From Volvariella volvacea V23 (Eukaryota > Basidiomycota > Agaricomycetes > Agaricales > Pluteaceae): 64,000 bases of DNA. Below, in pieces: positions 1 to 10,929 of the stretch; position 1 is the first letter of the stretch, and the number at the start of each line of letters is the position of its first letter. A program made the translations under genes and the position numbers. The stretch spans positions 1,052,536-1,116,535 of the forward strand of contig KB722736.1 in the NCBI GenBank assembly GCA_000349905.1, given 5' to 3'. Below the pieces are notes generated by a model that was not told where the DNA came from, did no database searches, and was given only the letters and a program-made list of their open reading frames with translations.

Positions 1-3000
1 GTTCGCGGAGTTGCATATAACGCTTACTCCACTTCCCTCGCTTGCTTTCCCATTCAACAAATCCGGAATGCATGGGCGAGCTAGAGGGAATGGCCTATGA
101 CACGAGAGTACGATGAGTGACACGAGTTGGGAAGTTGCCAAATACGACTTACTGATCGGCTAAGAGTTGTTGCAAGAGGAGTCAATTTGATAATAAACGT
201 GTTCATCATCTTATCTTTATTCCAAGATGACTGGATGTCAGACAGTAGCTCGTAGCTCCTGATAGGACGTTCTGTTGGAACTAAGTGTTAGTATAGAATT
301 GCATTGCACGCAAGAAAACACCCACCCATTCCAAAATCCTGTGCAACCTCAAACAACATCCAACCTCCAACGCCTACCCAACCTTTTAGAGATCCTTGCG
401 CCTCAACCATGGATATCACATCAGCTGCGGTGGTAGTAGGTCCAAGTTCTACCATATTGAACCTTTGCATGTCACCAATGAATATCCTTTGCTGTTGGGT
501 TTGTACTTTACTAGAACTTGAGGCTTGGACTGGAAGAGGAGGGACGGGAGGTCGATCCATCCTGGGCCGCTCCATCTCAGAAGACGTCCTCGTTGACTTT
601 GTCCCATCTCTCTGCGCCCTGCTGGCAGCAGTTGGATCGCCAGACGAACGGAACATATTATCCACAACTGAATTCCCCGGCACGGACCTGGCTTTACCCC
701 CGACAACCATAGAAGGGTCTTGAGGCTTTGGCCGATTGGTCGTGGTCAAGCTGCGACCGATTTTAGGTACTGGCAGGTCCACTGGCAGAGTAGGCAATGG
801 TGGTGGAATATGACCCGGAATGGGCGAGACGCGATCATCTGGACGCTGGATGGATTTTGCCCGTCTCAGTGGCCTAGGCGCCTCAATTCCATGAGAGGGT
901 AAAGGGTTTTGCTGAAGATGTGCCATTTCTCTTGTCTGACCAGGCGTTCTAGGACGTTCACCTCGTGAGGCTGAAGATGGAACTCTGTGGTGGCTAGACG
1001 AGGCAGACTCAGAGACTTGCATATTCTGCAGTTTCTTCACCAGGTCCTCCGGAGCGAACGGTCGGGAAGTATTACTGGGCATGGTATAAGTCCTCGGACG
1101 TCTGGCATTAGATGAAGGATAGACTTCTTGAGTGCTGGGCATCGGTGGCAACGGAATAGCATCGCCAGCTCCAGGACGTAATGTGGCGTTGCAACTTCGA
1201 GAAGTGGTCGGTGCCTCAGGTGGTACAACACCTGCGGCAGCAGCCCGTAGGGCCCTTTCTTTCCGCCTTTGATCCCTCTCCTCCTTCACCTGTCTCCGAA
1301 TCGTTCGTTGCGCGGTCAAAGCTGTCGGGATCCGTTGAGCGAGTGGGACATTGTCGTCAGTGGATTCATCCTCATCTGACGAAGTTGTTTCGTCTGAGGA
1401 AGATGTCGAAAACATAGATGAAGCCCCAGGACGTCCATTATTATCTCTCCCATCACCGCCATTCCCGCTCCCACTCCCTTGTTGACTTCCGCCGCCACGA
1501 GAGGAGCCATAATTCCGACTCGAACCACCACCACCATTCCGGCTTGAACTACTTCCGCCATTACTTCCGCCATAGCCTCCATCAGTCCGACTTGATTGCC
1601 CTTCGCCTCCATCCACCATCTCTCCCTCCTTGTTACCCAAAAACGAAGTCCGCTTCTCCGGCCAGAGATCCTTGGCGGGTCGGATAGTACCCGCAGATGT
1701 CCCAGGTTGGTACAAGGCCTCAGGATCGTCGAAATATTTCAAATCCGCAGTATATCGTCTCGTTGCGAAGGAACCATCAAACGTGGGGAACTGATACCTG
1801 TCGTCATCCCACTCCAAGTCCTCATTCGTATACGGTTGCGATGTGGGATGGCGATAGGAGAAGTAATCGTCTGGGGGAGAGCTCAAATCGGTTTCGCTCT
1901 CCGTAGATGAATGCTGAGAGTCTCCGTCGACAGGGCATGTGTAATTTGCGGAAGGGCGACGGAAATGTGAAGCAACCGATGACCCTGAGAAGGAATACAT
2001 TGATGCAAAGGAGGTAGAGCGCGTGAGTGAGGGTTGGGACGATGATGATGATGAGGACATTCTTGACCAATCCGACTGGGAACATGTGTCGGCCTCAGAC
2101 CCTGAAAGCGACGGTGGTGCCGGCCGACTGGTACCGGATAGCAATAATCCATCTTGATGCCTTGAGGCCAAGGGCGGAGGCATATGGATGGTATCATCCT
2201 CGGGGCCATCAGACAACTCCATAGGATCTATCTCAAGGTCGGACACAAAATCATCTGAACCTGGCTCGGGCTCACGAATTGACGTCAATTCTTGTGGAAT
2301 GTTCGTGGGAGTTTGGTGGAGTTCATTGGATTGGCCAGAGCTTGGTAGGCTTGGTGGTGCAGGCTGACTGAAGGAGGGTTGTCCTGGCGAAGAGCAAGCG
2401 GATTGGTCGCTATCCATGTCCCACGGTTCAAATGGTAGACCTGCTCCAACGCGTCCTTTACGAACCTGGACAAGTTGAACATTGAGCGTGCCAACTAAAT
2501 ATGAGCATTGTTGGTCAGAACACTACCTTCTTGCCAATGACGACATTCATTTTCGCCAAGGTATCTAGTGAGGGCAAAGACGGGCGCGGTCTGAATGCGG
2601 GGCGTCGAGTAGCCGGCGTGACGCGAGGCGACAAGACAGGGAAGCGTCCGTTGGCGCGTAGAGGGCTCGTCGGCTGCAAACAGGGCCTCGTATGACCGTC
2701 AGTCGCTGAAAGAGTGAGTGGCGAGCTTGGACACATGAGCGGTTCCGGCTGCCTGGGTATATGGATGGACGGAGTACTCGGACGAGAGAGTGCCGATGCG
2801 GGTGGGGGTGGGGGCGGGGGAGGAGCTGCCGGGACCGGTGCACGCGCCGTAAGATTGGCGAATGGGTCCTCGTCCAATAAAAAACTAGGTGGAGACTCTC
2901 GAGTAGGAGATGTCAAGGGAGTCGCTGGTTGGGACATTGGTATAAACGGGTAGTCGTAGGCTGAATGTCCGGCCACGGACTGGGAGCGCATCCTGGGCCC

Positions 3001-3105
3001 TTGGGGTCGATCGTTGGCGTCATCTGGGTTGGAAGATGAACCGAGGAGCGTGTTCCTGAGTGAAGGTATAAAGAGGGCCTGTAGGGAACGACGCTTTCGA
3101 GTCAT
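1..3105 (-). CDS. RA-PH domain signalling protein (3' end beyond window)
   Basis: Long, low-complexity Ser/Pro-rich protein ending in a Ras-associating (ubiquitin-like) domain followed by a PH domain, the order found in MRL-type (RIAM/lamellipodin) adaptors that couple Ras-like GTPases to membranes. Two long reading frames join through a 61-nt intron (2466-2526), giving the junction GKK/VRKGRVGAGLPFEPWD in frame. Exons are 2527-3105, 326-2465, 153-271 and 1-94, with introns 272-325 and 95-152. The RA region holds IFIGDMQRFNMVELGPTTTA and, after the third exon is spliced on, FGMERPIRSYELLSD. The last exon reads GFVEWESKRGKWSKRYM, a typical PH start, and is cut by the window edge. The start chosen is MTRKRRSLQAL at 3105; in-frame Mets further up lie in sequence unlike protein. 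The role in polarity or morphogenesis is inferred from family architecture only. Confidence 0.8.
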
Positions 3106-3965
3106 GTCGAAGATTGGGAGTTCGACAGAGCTAGCGAGGCAGCAAGAATCGTTCAAGGAATCAAGATGAATGTTGGGTTTGAATATGTCAGAATGCGTGG
3201 CAAAAGGAAGGGGTGCGTCGTCTGGAAAGCACCCTGAACGGCAGACCTGCGAGGGAGAATGTGATGGATGAGTCTGATAACCTTCTGTCAAATGTGACGC
3301 TGAACAAGAAAGGCCCCGCTTGGAGAAGGAGAAACAAAAATAGGATAAAATAGTAATCGTAAATGAAATAGACCCCGAAGAAGTGTCCTGGGAGTTTGGA
3401 AGGAGGGGGAATAAAAGGGCGCTAAGGAGGAAAACACACCGAAAGATGACCGCAAAGGCGCGGGGACGCGGCGAGGACGTCGGCTGGGGGGTCGAGAATG
3501 TGGATATGTCCGGAAGGGGACAGAAAAAGGAGACTGATGGGTGGGGAGAAGGGGACGCTGTCGAGCATTTGGCGAGGGCGCGGTGGACAAAACGTTGAAC
3601 CGAAGGTGAATTGGACAAATTGGGAAACAGTAAATGGCCTGCAGTTGGCTGGTTCCAGATTTTCGCGGTGCTGATGGAGATCTGACCGGTTGGTTTGCAA
3701 TTTGCGTGTTTGACACGCAACGACCCTTCCACACACAAACACACGCCCTTCACACGATACGCCCTTACAGCAGCTCTGCGGGCGTAACGCTACCATTTCT
3801 CGCCCGAAATTATTCCCGAGTCAGATATGCACATATTCTTCAAGATTTTCTCTTCTGCCTCGCGTCCATCCAGAAAATTTCGAGGGTGGACAACACGCTC
3901 ACATGCTGCTTGTCCCTATTTGGCTATAGCCTATTCTTACTCCATTACTTTCTCCCACCACTCAT
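3106..3965. promoter_or_regulatory. divergent intergenic region
   Basis: 860 bp between the start of the RA-PH gene and the start of the DCAF4-like gene, so it should hold both promoters and 5' leaders. Several open frames cross it on the minus strand but their residue make-up is Ser/Pro/Arg noise and they carry no recognisable domain. I see no clear TATA box. Confidence 0.4.
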
Positions 3966-5692
3966 ATGCCCATCCAGCTCCCAGGCTTCTATTGGGATGA
4001 ACAAAGGAACAGGTACTTTCCTTTGTCTGCCGGGCAGCCCCCCGCACAGACCCAGCCTGTGGCAATGCCCTCGGGCGAACCGCATCCAGTGTTGAGGCGC
4101 GCTCGCCCTCTGTGGCGTCTATCAGATTCTCTGCGGAGCACGCTCTCCCAAGCGAAGAGAACTGGCGCCATCCAGTCAGTCTTTTACGTTCTCAGAAGGA
4201 CATTTGTTAAAATGCCTGCAGCGAAGCCTTGGCTTGGCATTACTCTCGTCCGTGTAAATATCACCGGGGCCAGACGCAGACATTCGGTCGAATGAAAGCA
4301 TTCTGTGTATGTAGACCGTGCCCAGCGAGCAGCATAGATTTACCCCTGTTATCAGACAACAAGGCAGGACGGTATCTGCCGGCGGTTCATCGGCGATGAC
4401 CAAGGCTGGCTGTACTCAGCTACCGATGGGGACGCTGACGATCCTTCAATGCGGCTATGGGCTGTGGAATTCAACCTCCACCCAGACTCAGAGGTGCGCC
4501 TCCTGGTTCCTGATGGTTCCTTGGAGTGTTGACGTGGATATTACCTGTATTAGATCTCTTCTATAAACATCTCTGGTTCCAACTGCGTGTTTGTGGCCTA
4601 GTTGCTTCTGCATTTTATTATGAGTTAATGTGTACCATGCAGTGCAACTTGCTTTGGTCCCACGACAAGAATCTCCATTCAGGATCTTCTCACCCCTGCG
4701 TAAGATTCTCATTGAGCTTGAGGATGCATGAAGTGTGTCTGAGATCCCAGCAGAAGGACGGCAATTCTCACTTTAACCAACGTTCGCGATGTCCGAGCCT
4801 CGCACCTTGAGGGTAACTCTCTCGTCATGGGCAAGTATATTTCTCTTGTCCTCGGAAAGGTAATCAGCTCTTAAGCGAGTAGGTGCCCATAATCAGGCCG
4901 TATATCTCAGCGATATAAGCGTTTCACCGCCTGTTCGGCTATTGAACACAAAAAGCGATGTTTTTGCCGTTTGCCAAAATGCTGTATGTATGCAGGTGTA
5001 AACTCATCAGCTCAACCTGACGTGTGCAAGCATTTGGTCTATGCAGGCGCCCGTAACGGTAGCATTTGTCGATTTGACCTGAGGCTTGGAAGGGACCATG
5101 GCCAATTATTGTTCGATGATCGCCCCTGCCGAAGGAATCCTGTTCTTCACCTCGGCGTTACCAAGGGCTGGCAACTGCTCGTCAGCCAGATGGATGGACA
5201 TGTAAGTTTCAAGTGCATATACGGTCGCTTGACAGCCGTAAGCTAACTCGCTCCGTGGACAGCTGGCCACGTATGACCTGCGCTTCTGCCGTTCTTCTCA
5301 TCCCTTAATACGCTTCAGTGGCCATCAGAACACTGTTAAGCAACGGCTTGTAAGTGCTTTAACACACCCTGGTAGCCCCTGTACTAGTGTGAACTCAACC
5401 CACACAGGGCATTGCTATGGACCCCACCGAGGAGTTCCTGTTCGCCGCAGGAGAGGACAACCGCATACGAGGCTGGTCTCTGAAAGATGGTACCCCACTT
5501 CCAATGCCTCCGGATCATGCGTCGTTTGAATCCCCACAAAATACCTACCCTGGGTGGTCGACGATCAACCTCTTCAATAGCCAGTTTGATGACCCTATTG
5601 AGGCGTTGCATGTGTCAGAAGAGGGCCATTCCCAGTGCCTTTGGGTGTTGACGGGGAAGGACCTATATCAGTGTCACCTGGGGCAATTCTGA
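3966..5692 (+). CDS. DCAF4/WDR21-like WD40 repeat protein
   Basis: Substrate-receptor type WD40 protein of the DDB1-CUL4 ubiquitin ligase family (DCAF4, WDR21). The first exon reads MPIQLPGFYWDEQRNRYFPL, the N-terminal signature of that family. Later exons carry GDDQGWLYSATDGDADDP, then KSDVFAVCQNA spliced (intron about 5000) to HLVYAGARNGSICRFDLR, then LATYDLRFCRSSHPLIRF, then AMDPTEEFLFAAGEDNRIRGW, and a stop at 5690-5692 after YQCHLGQF. These are ordinary WD blades. Exon edges in 4150-4800 are uncertain because short frames compete. An overlapping frame at 5635-5907 is not needed to finish the protein. Function is inferred from family; no ligase partner can be read from this locus. Confidence 0.75.
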
Positions 5693-6331
5693 ATTCTGCA
5701 CACAGACGCCTACGGTGCCAGTACACCGTGACGGCCGAGTTCCCTAAGCGGCTGTCACTCGGCTGGGGTGCTTTGGATGTCCTAGATTTTACTCCAAGCA
5801 ATCTTACTCTGGGCGTGTCTGCGTTCAGCACAACCTTTGCACATGAATTTGCCACATTGTTACCCGGTGGGACGAACCAGACCGAACGGCTCATCAAGAC
5901 CCTATGAACACCCAGTGTGTACTTAGTAAGATTGGAAAGTGCTAGATTCCTGGTTTGAAAATGCCATGCGCCGCAAAAACCTTGCTAAGCCACATTTTTT
6001 TTCTTCAAAAACATGTGTGAAGCAAGTCACACGCCGGTATAAATTTCAGCGCGGTCCGAGTGTCGCGCACGCGGAGCCATGACCGTAGAGTTTCGGCGTT
6101 GGTAGGCTGCTAAGTCCTTTGAAACCTCCTGTCCGTCGTCATCACCATCGCGATAGTAGTAATACATACTGTAGGATGACGACATTGTCATCTCGTTCGA
6201 TGCAAGTGGGTTTAAATCATCACGCGGTGATGTACGATACGGCTTCCCAATTTAGGCCAACATATATACTTTGAGTTGATACTTATCGTACATCCGTGCC
6301 GCAAGAGTTGGGATACGAAATTGAGCACGAA
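5693..6331. promoter_or_regulatory. 3' flank of DCAF4-like gene and promoter of phosphatase copy A
   Basis: 640 bp without a supported gene. It contains the sequence ggtataaatt at about 6036-6045, a possible TATA element some 290 bp before the first phosphatase ATG. A frame at 5635-5907 is open but shows no known motif. Confidence 0.35.
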
Positions 6332-7391
6332 ATGAGTTATATCGGTCCAGATGTATGTGCACGACCCGGTGTAGTTACTCATACTCGCGCTGATCGGACC
6401 TCTTAATTTACTTCCGCTCATTACACCCATGCCACTATCTAGGAACTAGCAGCTCTCATGAAGCAACCAGATAAGGTCCCTCGCAAGGACTACGTTGTCG
6501 TCGATGTACGAGACAACGATCGAGTAGGCGGTCACATCAAGGACAGCGTAAATCAGCCTTCGCAGGAATTCCTCCAAAGCGTCGATTCGCTTGTGTCCAA
6601 GACAAAGGACGTGCCTCTCGTTATCTTCCACTGTGCATATTCGCAGACCAGGTGAGTCTGGAAGGATTGCCTCAAGCCAGCCCTTCACGTTACTTCCCCG
6701 GGACGGCCATGTCCTATGGGCGCCGGGACAAAAACCCCATGCCCATTACGTCTGCGAGTTCCTTTGAGATTGCATGAATGCTCACTTCCCCGGGGACTTG
6801 ACGTTTCACAGAGGTCCAAGAATGGCACAGGTACGTTCAGTCCTACTTCCCAATCACCTCACCTCCCCTTGGGCCATGGGCGATAAATACTATAAATGCA
6901 CCCGACCCACAGGTACCCATCTCTTCATGGAATCCCTTTGTATAAGATAAAGGCCCGGGAACAACCTTGCTGACCCTTCTCTCTTCCAATCCAACCGCCC
7001 ATATACCTCCGCAAACACACCCCGGCTGTAAACGTTTCCTCTAAAAGATATATGAAGACGTACGCAAACACAACTTATCTAATGATATAAAGCACGAGGT
7101 GGTTGTGCTTCGACAAGGGTTCGCCGGATTCCAATTGAAGTATAAGGTACGTTGATCTTCGAAAGCGGACTCAGGCCGTTCGTTCCTGGGGATCTAGAGA
7201 TGCTGACTGTTCCTTTTCCTCGCGGTATTTCCTGTCCTGGAATTATTTTCGCCCACTTGTCGCTGCGATACGTTATTCTGGGGAAATCTAATGGCACTTT
7301 GCCGTGTATAACCCGAATTTTTGGGATGTAGGACGACCCTGAGCTGGTAGAGGGCTGGGATGCGACTGTGTGGGCGAATGCATTTGACTGA
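6332..7391 (+). CDS. Cdc25/Acr2-like rhodanese phosphatase, tandem copy A
   Basis: Small single-domain protein of the rhodanese fold, related to fungal Ibp1 and Arr2/Acr2 arsenate reductases and to the catalytic core of Cdc25. Exons 6332-6352, 6443-6651, 6812-6830, 7048-7146 and 7332-7391 join in frame to 135 residues. The start MSYIGPD is set by exon 1, whose splice to ELAALMKQPDKVP restores the fold. The N-terminal VVVDVRDND and the active loop HCAYSQTRGPRMAQ give the CX5R phosphate-binding signature with Cys and Arg intact. The end is DPELVEGWDATVWANAFD. It lies head-to-tail with a paralogue 484 bp downstream, with the same exon lengths (21, 209, 19, 99). Whether it is a protein phosphatase or an arsenate reductase cannot be read from sequence. 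Confidence 0.85.
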
Positions 7392-7875
7392 ATGGAAGGT
7401 CGTTGACGCGGTGGACTTCTGCAGGGATCGTACCTCGAGTAGATACCAAACTCTCGGGCGATGTGAGATATGGAACTCTGATTGAATGGTTTGGGCGGTC
7501 TGCACTAAATATTGGTTATTTTCATACATTCGCCGTGATGTGCGCTTGAAAGGTTGCTTCCATAACACACTCCAAGCGTATTTTTGGCAACTTGAGGCTG
7601 CTCTCAGAGGAATGGAATCCGAACTGCAACAATTACTTCGTACGTACATGATACCTATCAAGTCTTCGAGCAGGTCCAGCTTAGTAATTGGCAGGCATGC
7701 GATATCAGGTAGCTTCTTTCCTGATTTGGGTCGGAGTCAGCGCCCATCATCTTCACGTCGTTAGTTGTATCTAACCAGCAGGGCACTTCGCCACCGCGCA
7801 TAGATATATCAACCAAAGGCATCGTAACTATTGACAAGTTGTAATCAGTGTCAGGGCTTTAGTGCACCTCCGAAG
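7392..7875. promoter_or_regulatory. spacer between tandem phosphatase genes
   Basis: 484 bp between copy A stop and copy B start. Open frames exist on both strands here but run into the flanking exons and show no protein motifs. It must hold the terminator of copy A and the promoter of copy B. Confidence 0.35.
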
Positions 7876-8867
7876 ATGCGTTATATCACAAGAGAGGTAC
7901 TTCTCTCGTGCTGCGTTGCCTATTTAAATTTGTACTGACCACTCCACTGTATTTGCGAATCTACATCCTTCACCGATGCATTATGGCATCATTTAGCAAC
8001 TAGCCGATCTTATCAAGCAACCGGATAAGGTTCCTCACAAGGACTACATCGTTATCGACGTACGAGATGACGACCAGAGAGGCGGGCACATCAAAGGCAG
8101 CTTGAATCAGCCCTCAGAAGGGTTCCTTCTGCATGTTGATCAACTTGTGACCAAGACAAAAGATATACCCCTTATCGTCTTCCATTGTGCCCTTTCACAA
8201 TTGAGGTGAGCAGTCATTCTGAAAGTGTTCATTATGACCATCTTTGCTTCGATGAAGGGGGTATCAACCACCCCGGTGCCGTTAAACTATTAATTGTGAT
8301 GTTGTGCAAAGGTTTAATATTCTCACTCCTGTTCTTCTGCAGGGGTCCCAAGATGGCCAGGGTATGTCCGCTCATGTATCGTAACTCCCCCATGGGCAAG
8401 CTCCACAGAATCAACAGTGGTCGGGGTTCCCATTTCGTCATTTGTGGCGGACGAAGGAACCATCTCGCTGACCCGCTCCCGTTCCAAGCCCTCGTTACGT
8501 TTCTTCCATACTCAACACCTTGAAACGTTTCCCCTAACAGATATATGAAGAAGTACGCCAGCAAAATTTATCGAACGACATAGATCACGAAGTCGTCATT
8601 CTTCGACATGGATTTTCGGAATTCCAATCGAAATACAAGGTGCGACGGTTGTCTTGGGTTTAGAAGATCCGCTAACCGGGTTTCCAATGTGGTCCCGATT
8701 CTGATTTCCATATTCTTGCTCACTGCTGAATTACCGATACCGTGGCGAATACACCTGGATGGTTTTCTGGGGTGCAGGATGATCCGGAGCTGGTAGAGGA
8801 CTGGGATGCAAGTTTTTGGGGAGACGAGTGGGATGTTGATGACACAGAGTTCTCCGACAAGAAATAA
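7876..8867 (+). CDS. Cdc25/Acr2-like rhodanese phosphatase, tandem copy B
   Basis: Paralogue of the preceding gene. Exons 7876-7896, 7997-8205, 8343-8361, 8541-8639 and 8778-8867 give 145 residues. The first four exon lengths are identical to copy A, so the duplication kept every intron position while intron sequences diverged. The protein begins MRYITRE, then QLADLIKQPDKVPHKDY. The active loop is HCALSQLRGPKMAR, so the CX5R Cys and Arg are kept while the residues at loop positions 3 and 6 (Tyr, Thr in copy A) are both Leu. The C-terminus is ten residues longer and acidic (DEWDVDDTEFSDKK). It ends 102 bp from the convergent COX20 gene. Same fold and chemistry expected; the altered loop suggests a shift in substrate, which is inference. 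Confidence 0.85.
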
Positions 8868-8969
8868 GTTAGACACCGGAATTTTAAGGAATGTAGGATA
8901 TCATTTGGAAGTAAGATAAACGCTACCGGGAATTCAATTATTGGTACCATAGCGCTATGCGTCTTGTAT

Positions 8970-9535
8970 TCACGACTTGGTTTGGGCTGACGAACCGCCT
9001 GTGGACTCTTCTGCCTCCTTGACCACTCTCTTGGGCATACTCCCAATAATCTTGGTGACCTTCTTACGTTCGTCGTCCATTTGCTTGTGGCACAGGTGCC
9101 TGAACAAAGTGTCTACGTCAGTGAATTATGAGCACGCCACAACAGAAAACTCACCATGAGCCAATGGAAATGACGGCAAATGTAGCCATTGCCCAGTGAC
9201 CGGCCACCATAGGTGCTAAATCCATTTACGTGAGTTCCCTTCTTGACAAGTGGAACCATAGGTACGAACACGCCGAGAGACCTCGAATGACACCAATGCC
9301 CACACCACTAGCAATACCACTTAGCAGACTATTTCTCGCACATGGGACTTCGCCTATATGCGTAACGCTCTGAAGGACCAACTGTAAGAAGTAAAATTGA
9401 AAACCAAGTTGCGCCAACCACCTGGTACACATCATGAGCAAGATTTCCGGTTGGTTTTGGCCCCGGAGCGGGTGGAGGCGGAATAACACCGGGTGGTAAG
9501 TTTGAGGGAGACGAACTTGCGGCTTGTTCTGACAT
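8970..9535 (-). CDS. COX20: Cox20, cytochrome c oxidase assembly protein
   Basis: Mitochondrial inner-membrane chaperone of Cox2. Exons 9422-9535, 9270-9381, 9155-9215 and 8970-9099 give 138 residues. After a Pro-rich head (GVIPPPPAPGPKP) comes the family core EVPCARNSLLSGIASGVGIG, which is the first membrane hairpin segment, then AGHWAMATFAVISIGSW as the second, then a charged tail CHKQMDDERKKVTKI. The first intron is only 40 nt and the second uses a GTTCGT donor, both choices forced by frame. An in-frame Met five codons upstream (9550) is possible, but MSEQAAS fits better. The length agrees with the family. It is convergent with phosphatase copy B. Confidence 0.85.
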
Positions 9536-9795
9536 GAAGGAGGTGCGCAAGAGAGTTGGGATGCGCTTTTAATGTGTAGAAACCGTCTAGGATTGAGAGT
9601 ATGTACGTGTGGTGTATGGGTGGTGAGTTGTTTGTGTCTAAAGTTTCAGCATCACAAAGTCTAAATCTAAGCGTCCTTCCACCTCTCACTCCCTAACTTT
9701 CTTCTGGCGCGCGAAAACGTGGATATGCGCGAGCCCAGGAACACTTTGCAACCTCTGTTCACGAGCATACGATTAGACTCCGCGTCATGATTCGA

Positions 9796-10762
9796 TCAGG
9801 TCAGGAAGCTCACGGGTGGATTCACAAACCACGCTGTCTCCCAATCACTTTCTGCCCACCTCTTCCTCACAAACTCACCAACCTCCCTGCCAGCTCGAAG
9901 AACAGCCTCTTCTTCTTCATCCGTACCCCTTGGCGAGCGAATGAGCTTGTCCATTGTGATACCCCAGTCCGTCAACGCAGGCAGGCAGGTTGGAAGCAAT
10001 GAAGGCGAAGGAGGGGGTCCATCAAGACCGGTGAACCCCCAAAGACCGTCTTGTTCTATGCGAGCAGAAATGGAGGTTGGGATGACAGCTGGGTGAAAGA
10101 TGGGTATGCGTGTCCAGATCAGAGTGTGCTCTACATCAGCGGGAACTGGAGGGAGCCTTCAGTTAGTTATCCATAATTGAAAAATGAGGTGTAGAGCTTG
10201 CCTGAATAAGGCCAGTCGTTCTGGATAATGCTCAGATACTCTGGGGGTGTGTCAGACGTGAAGTAAGCTGGTGCATCAGGGGGAAGTGGTGGAAGTTGTC
10301 GGGGTACTTTGGGATCTAGGACTCCAGCGGGATCTTTCTCTTCCTTGGTGGCTGCAGTGACTTTATCCAGAACAGACGGAAGGAGTGACAATGTATCAGG
10401 CTTTCCCCATTGCAGGCGGTAATTCAGCAGGTAGTTCACTGCAGATGCTTCAGTTACATGAAGCCATCAGGCTAAAGGACTTACCGACTGTGCCATACTT
10501 CTCTACCAATCCTACTGCCCACTCGTCATATCGTTTTTGAAGAGCTATATCGCGCTTCAAAAGACCGAGATCGCTACCCTCTCCGGCTTTAGGAGTGTAC
10601 ACAACTAATGTATCCTACCACCCACCCGGAATTCACGAACGTCTTGAGTTGCTCCCATGTGAACTTGGCTGGATAATGCACCAACAACTCTTCTCTTGTG
10701 GGAGGTCCCGTCCTTAGCGGCACAGTTGTCTTGTTAAGGGGCTTTGGAACATCGATAGTCAT
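9796..10762 (-). CDS. GIG1/DUF3605 family protein
   Basis: Resembles fungal N-acetylglucosamine-induced GIG1 proteins (DUF3605), whose biochemical activity is not established. The start is MTIDVPKPLNKTTVPLR at 10762. The next exon reads DLGLLKRDIALQKRYDEWA, the 10202-10438 exon reads VNYLLNYRLQWGKP and PPEYLSIIQNDWPYS, and the last exon 9796-10145 reads VPADVEHTLIWTRIPIFHP and ends in WETAWFVNPPVSFLT. The pattern of a 'RY.EW', a 'LNYRLQW' and an 'NDWPY' block followed by an aromatic-rich C-terminus is that of the family. The intron between 10146 and 10201 has a GC donor (GCAAGC). The first intron (about 10574-10615) is short and its exact edges are uncertain. It is divergent from the Sac3-like gene with 167 bp between starts. 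Confidence 0.7.
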
Positions 10763-10929
10763 GATAAGTTAATCAGAGGAGTATACAGAGAATGTAGGAA
10801 GAGGACTTGATCCCGCTGTCAGAATTATATCTGGGAAATTACACCCAAGGACGTAAATGCCCGGCCCGATTGCGTCTTGTTCCAAAAGCATCAAGACCAT
10901 CACCAATATCTCAAGTTTAGACCTCTCCG

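Noticed and set aside
3288..3796. Several minus-strand frames upstream of the RA-PH start
   Set aside because: Low-complexity Ser/Pro/Arg composition and mutual overlap; they most likely lie in the 5' leader and promoter.
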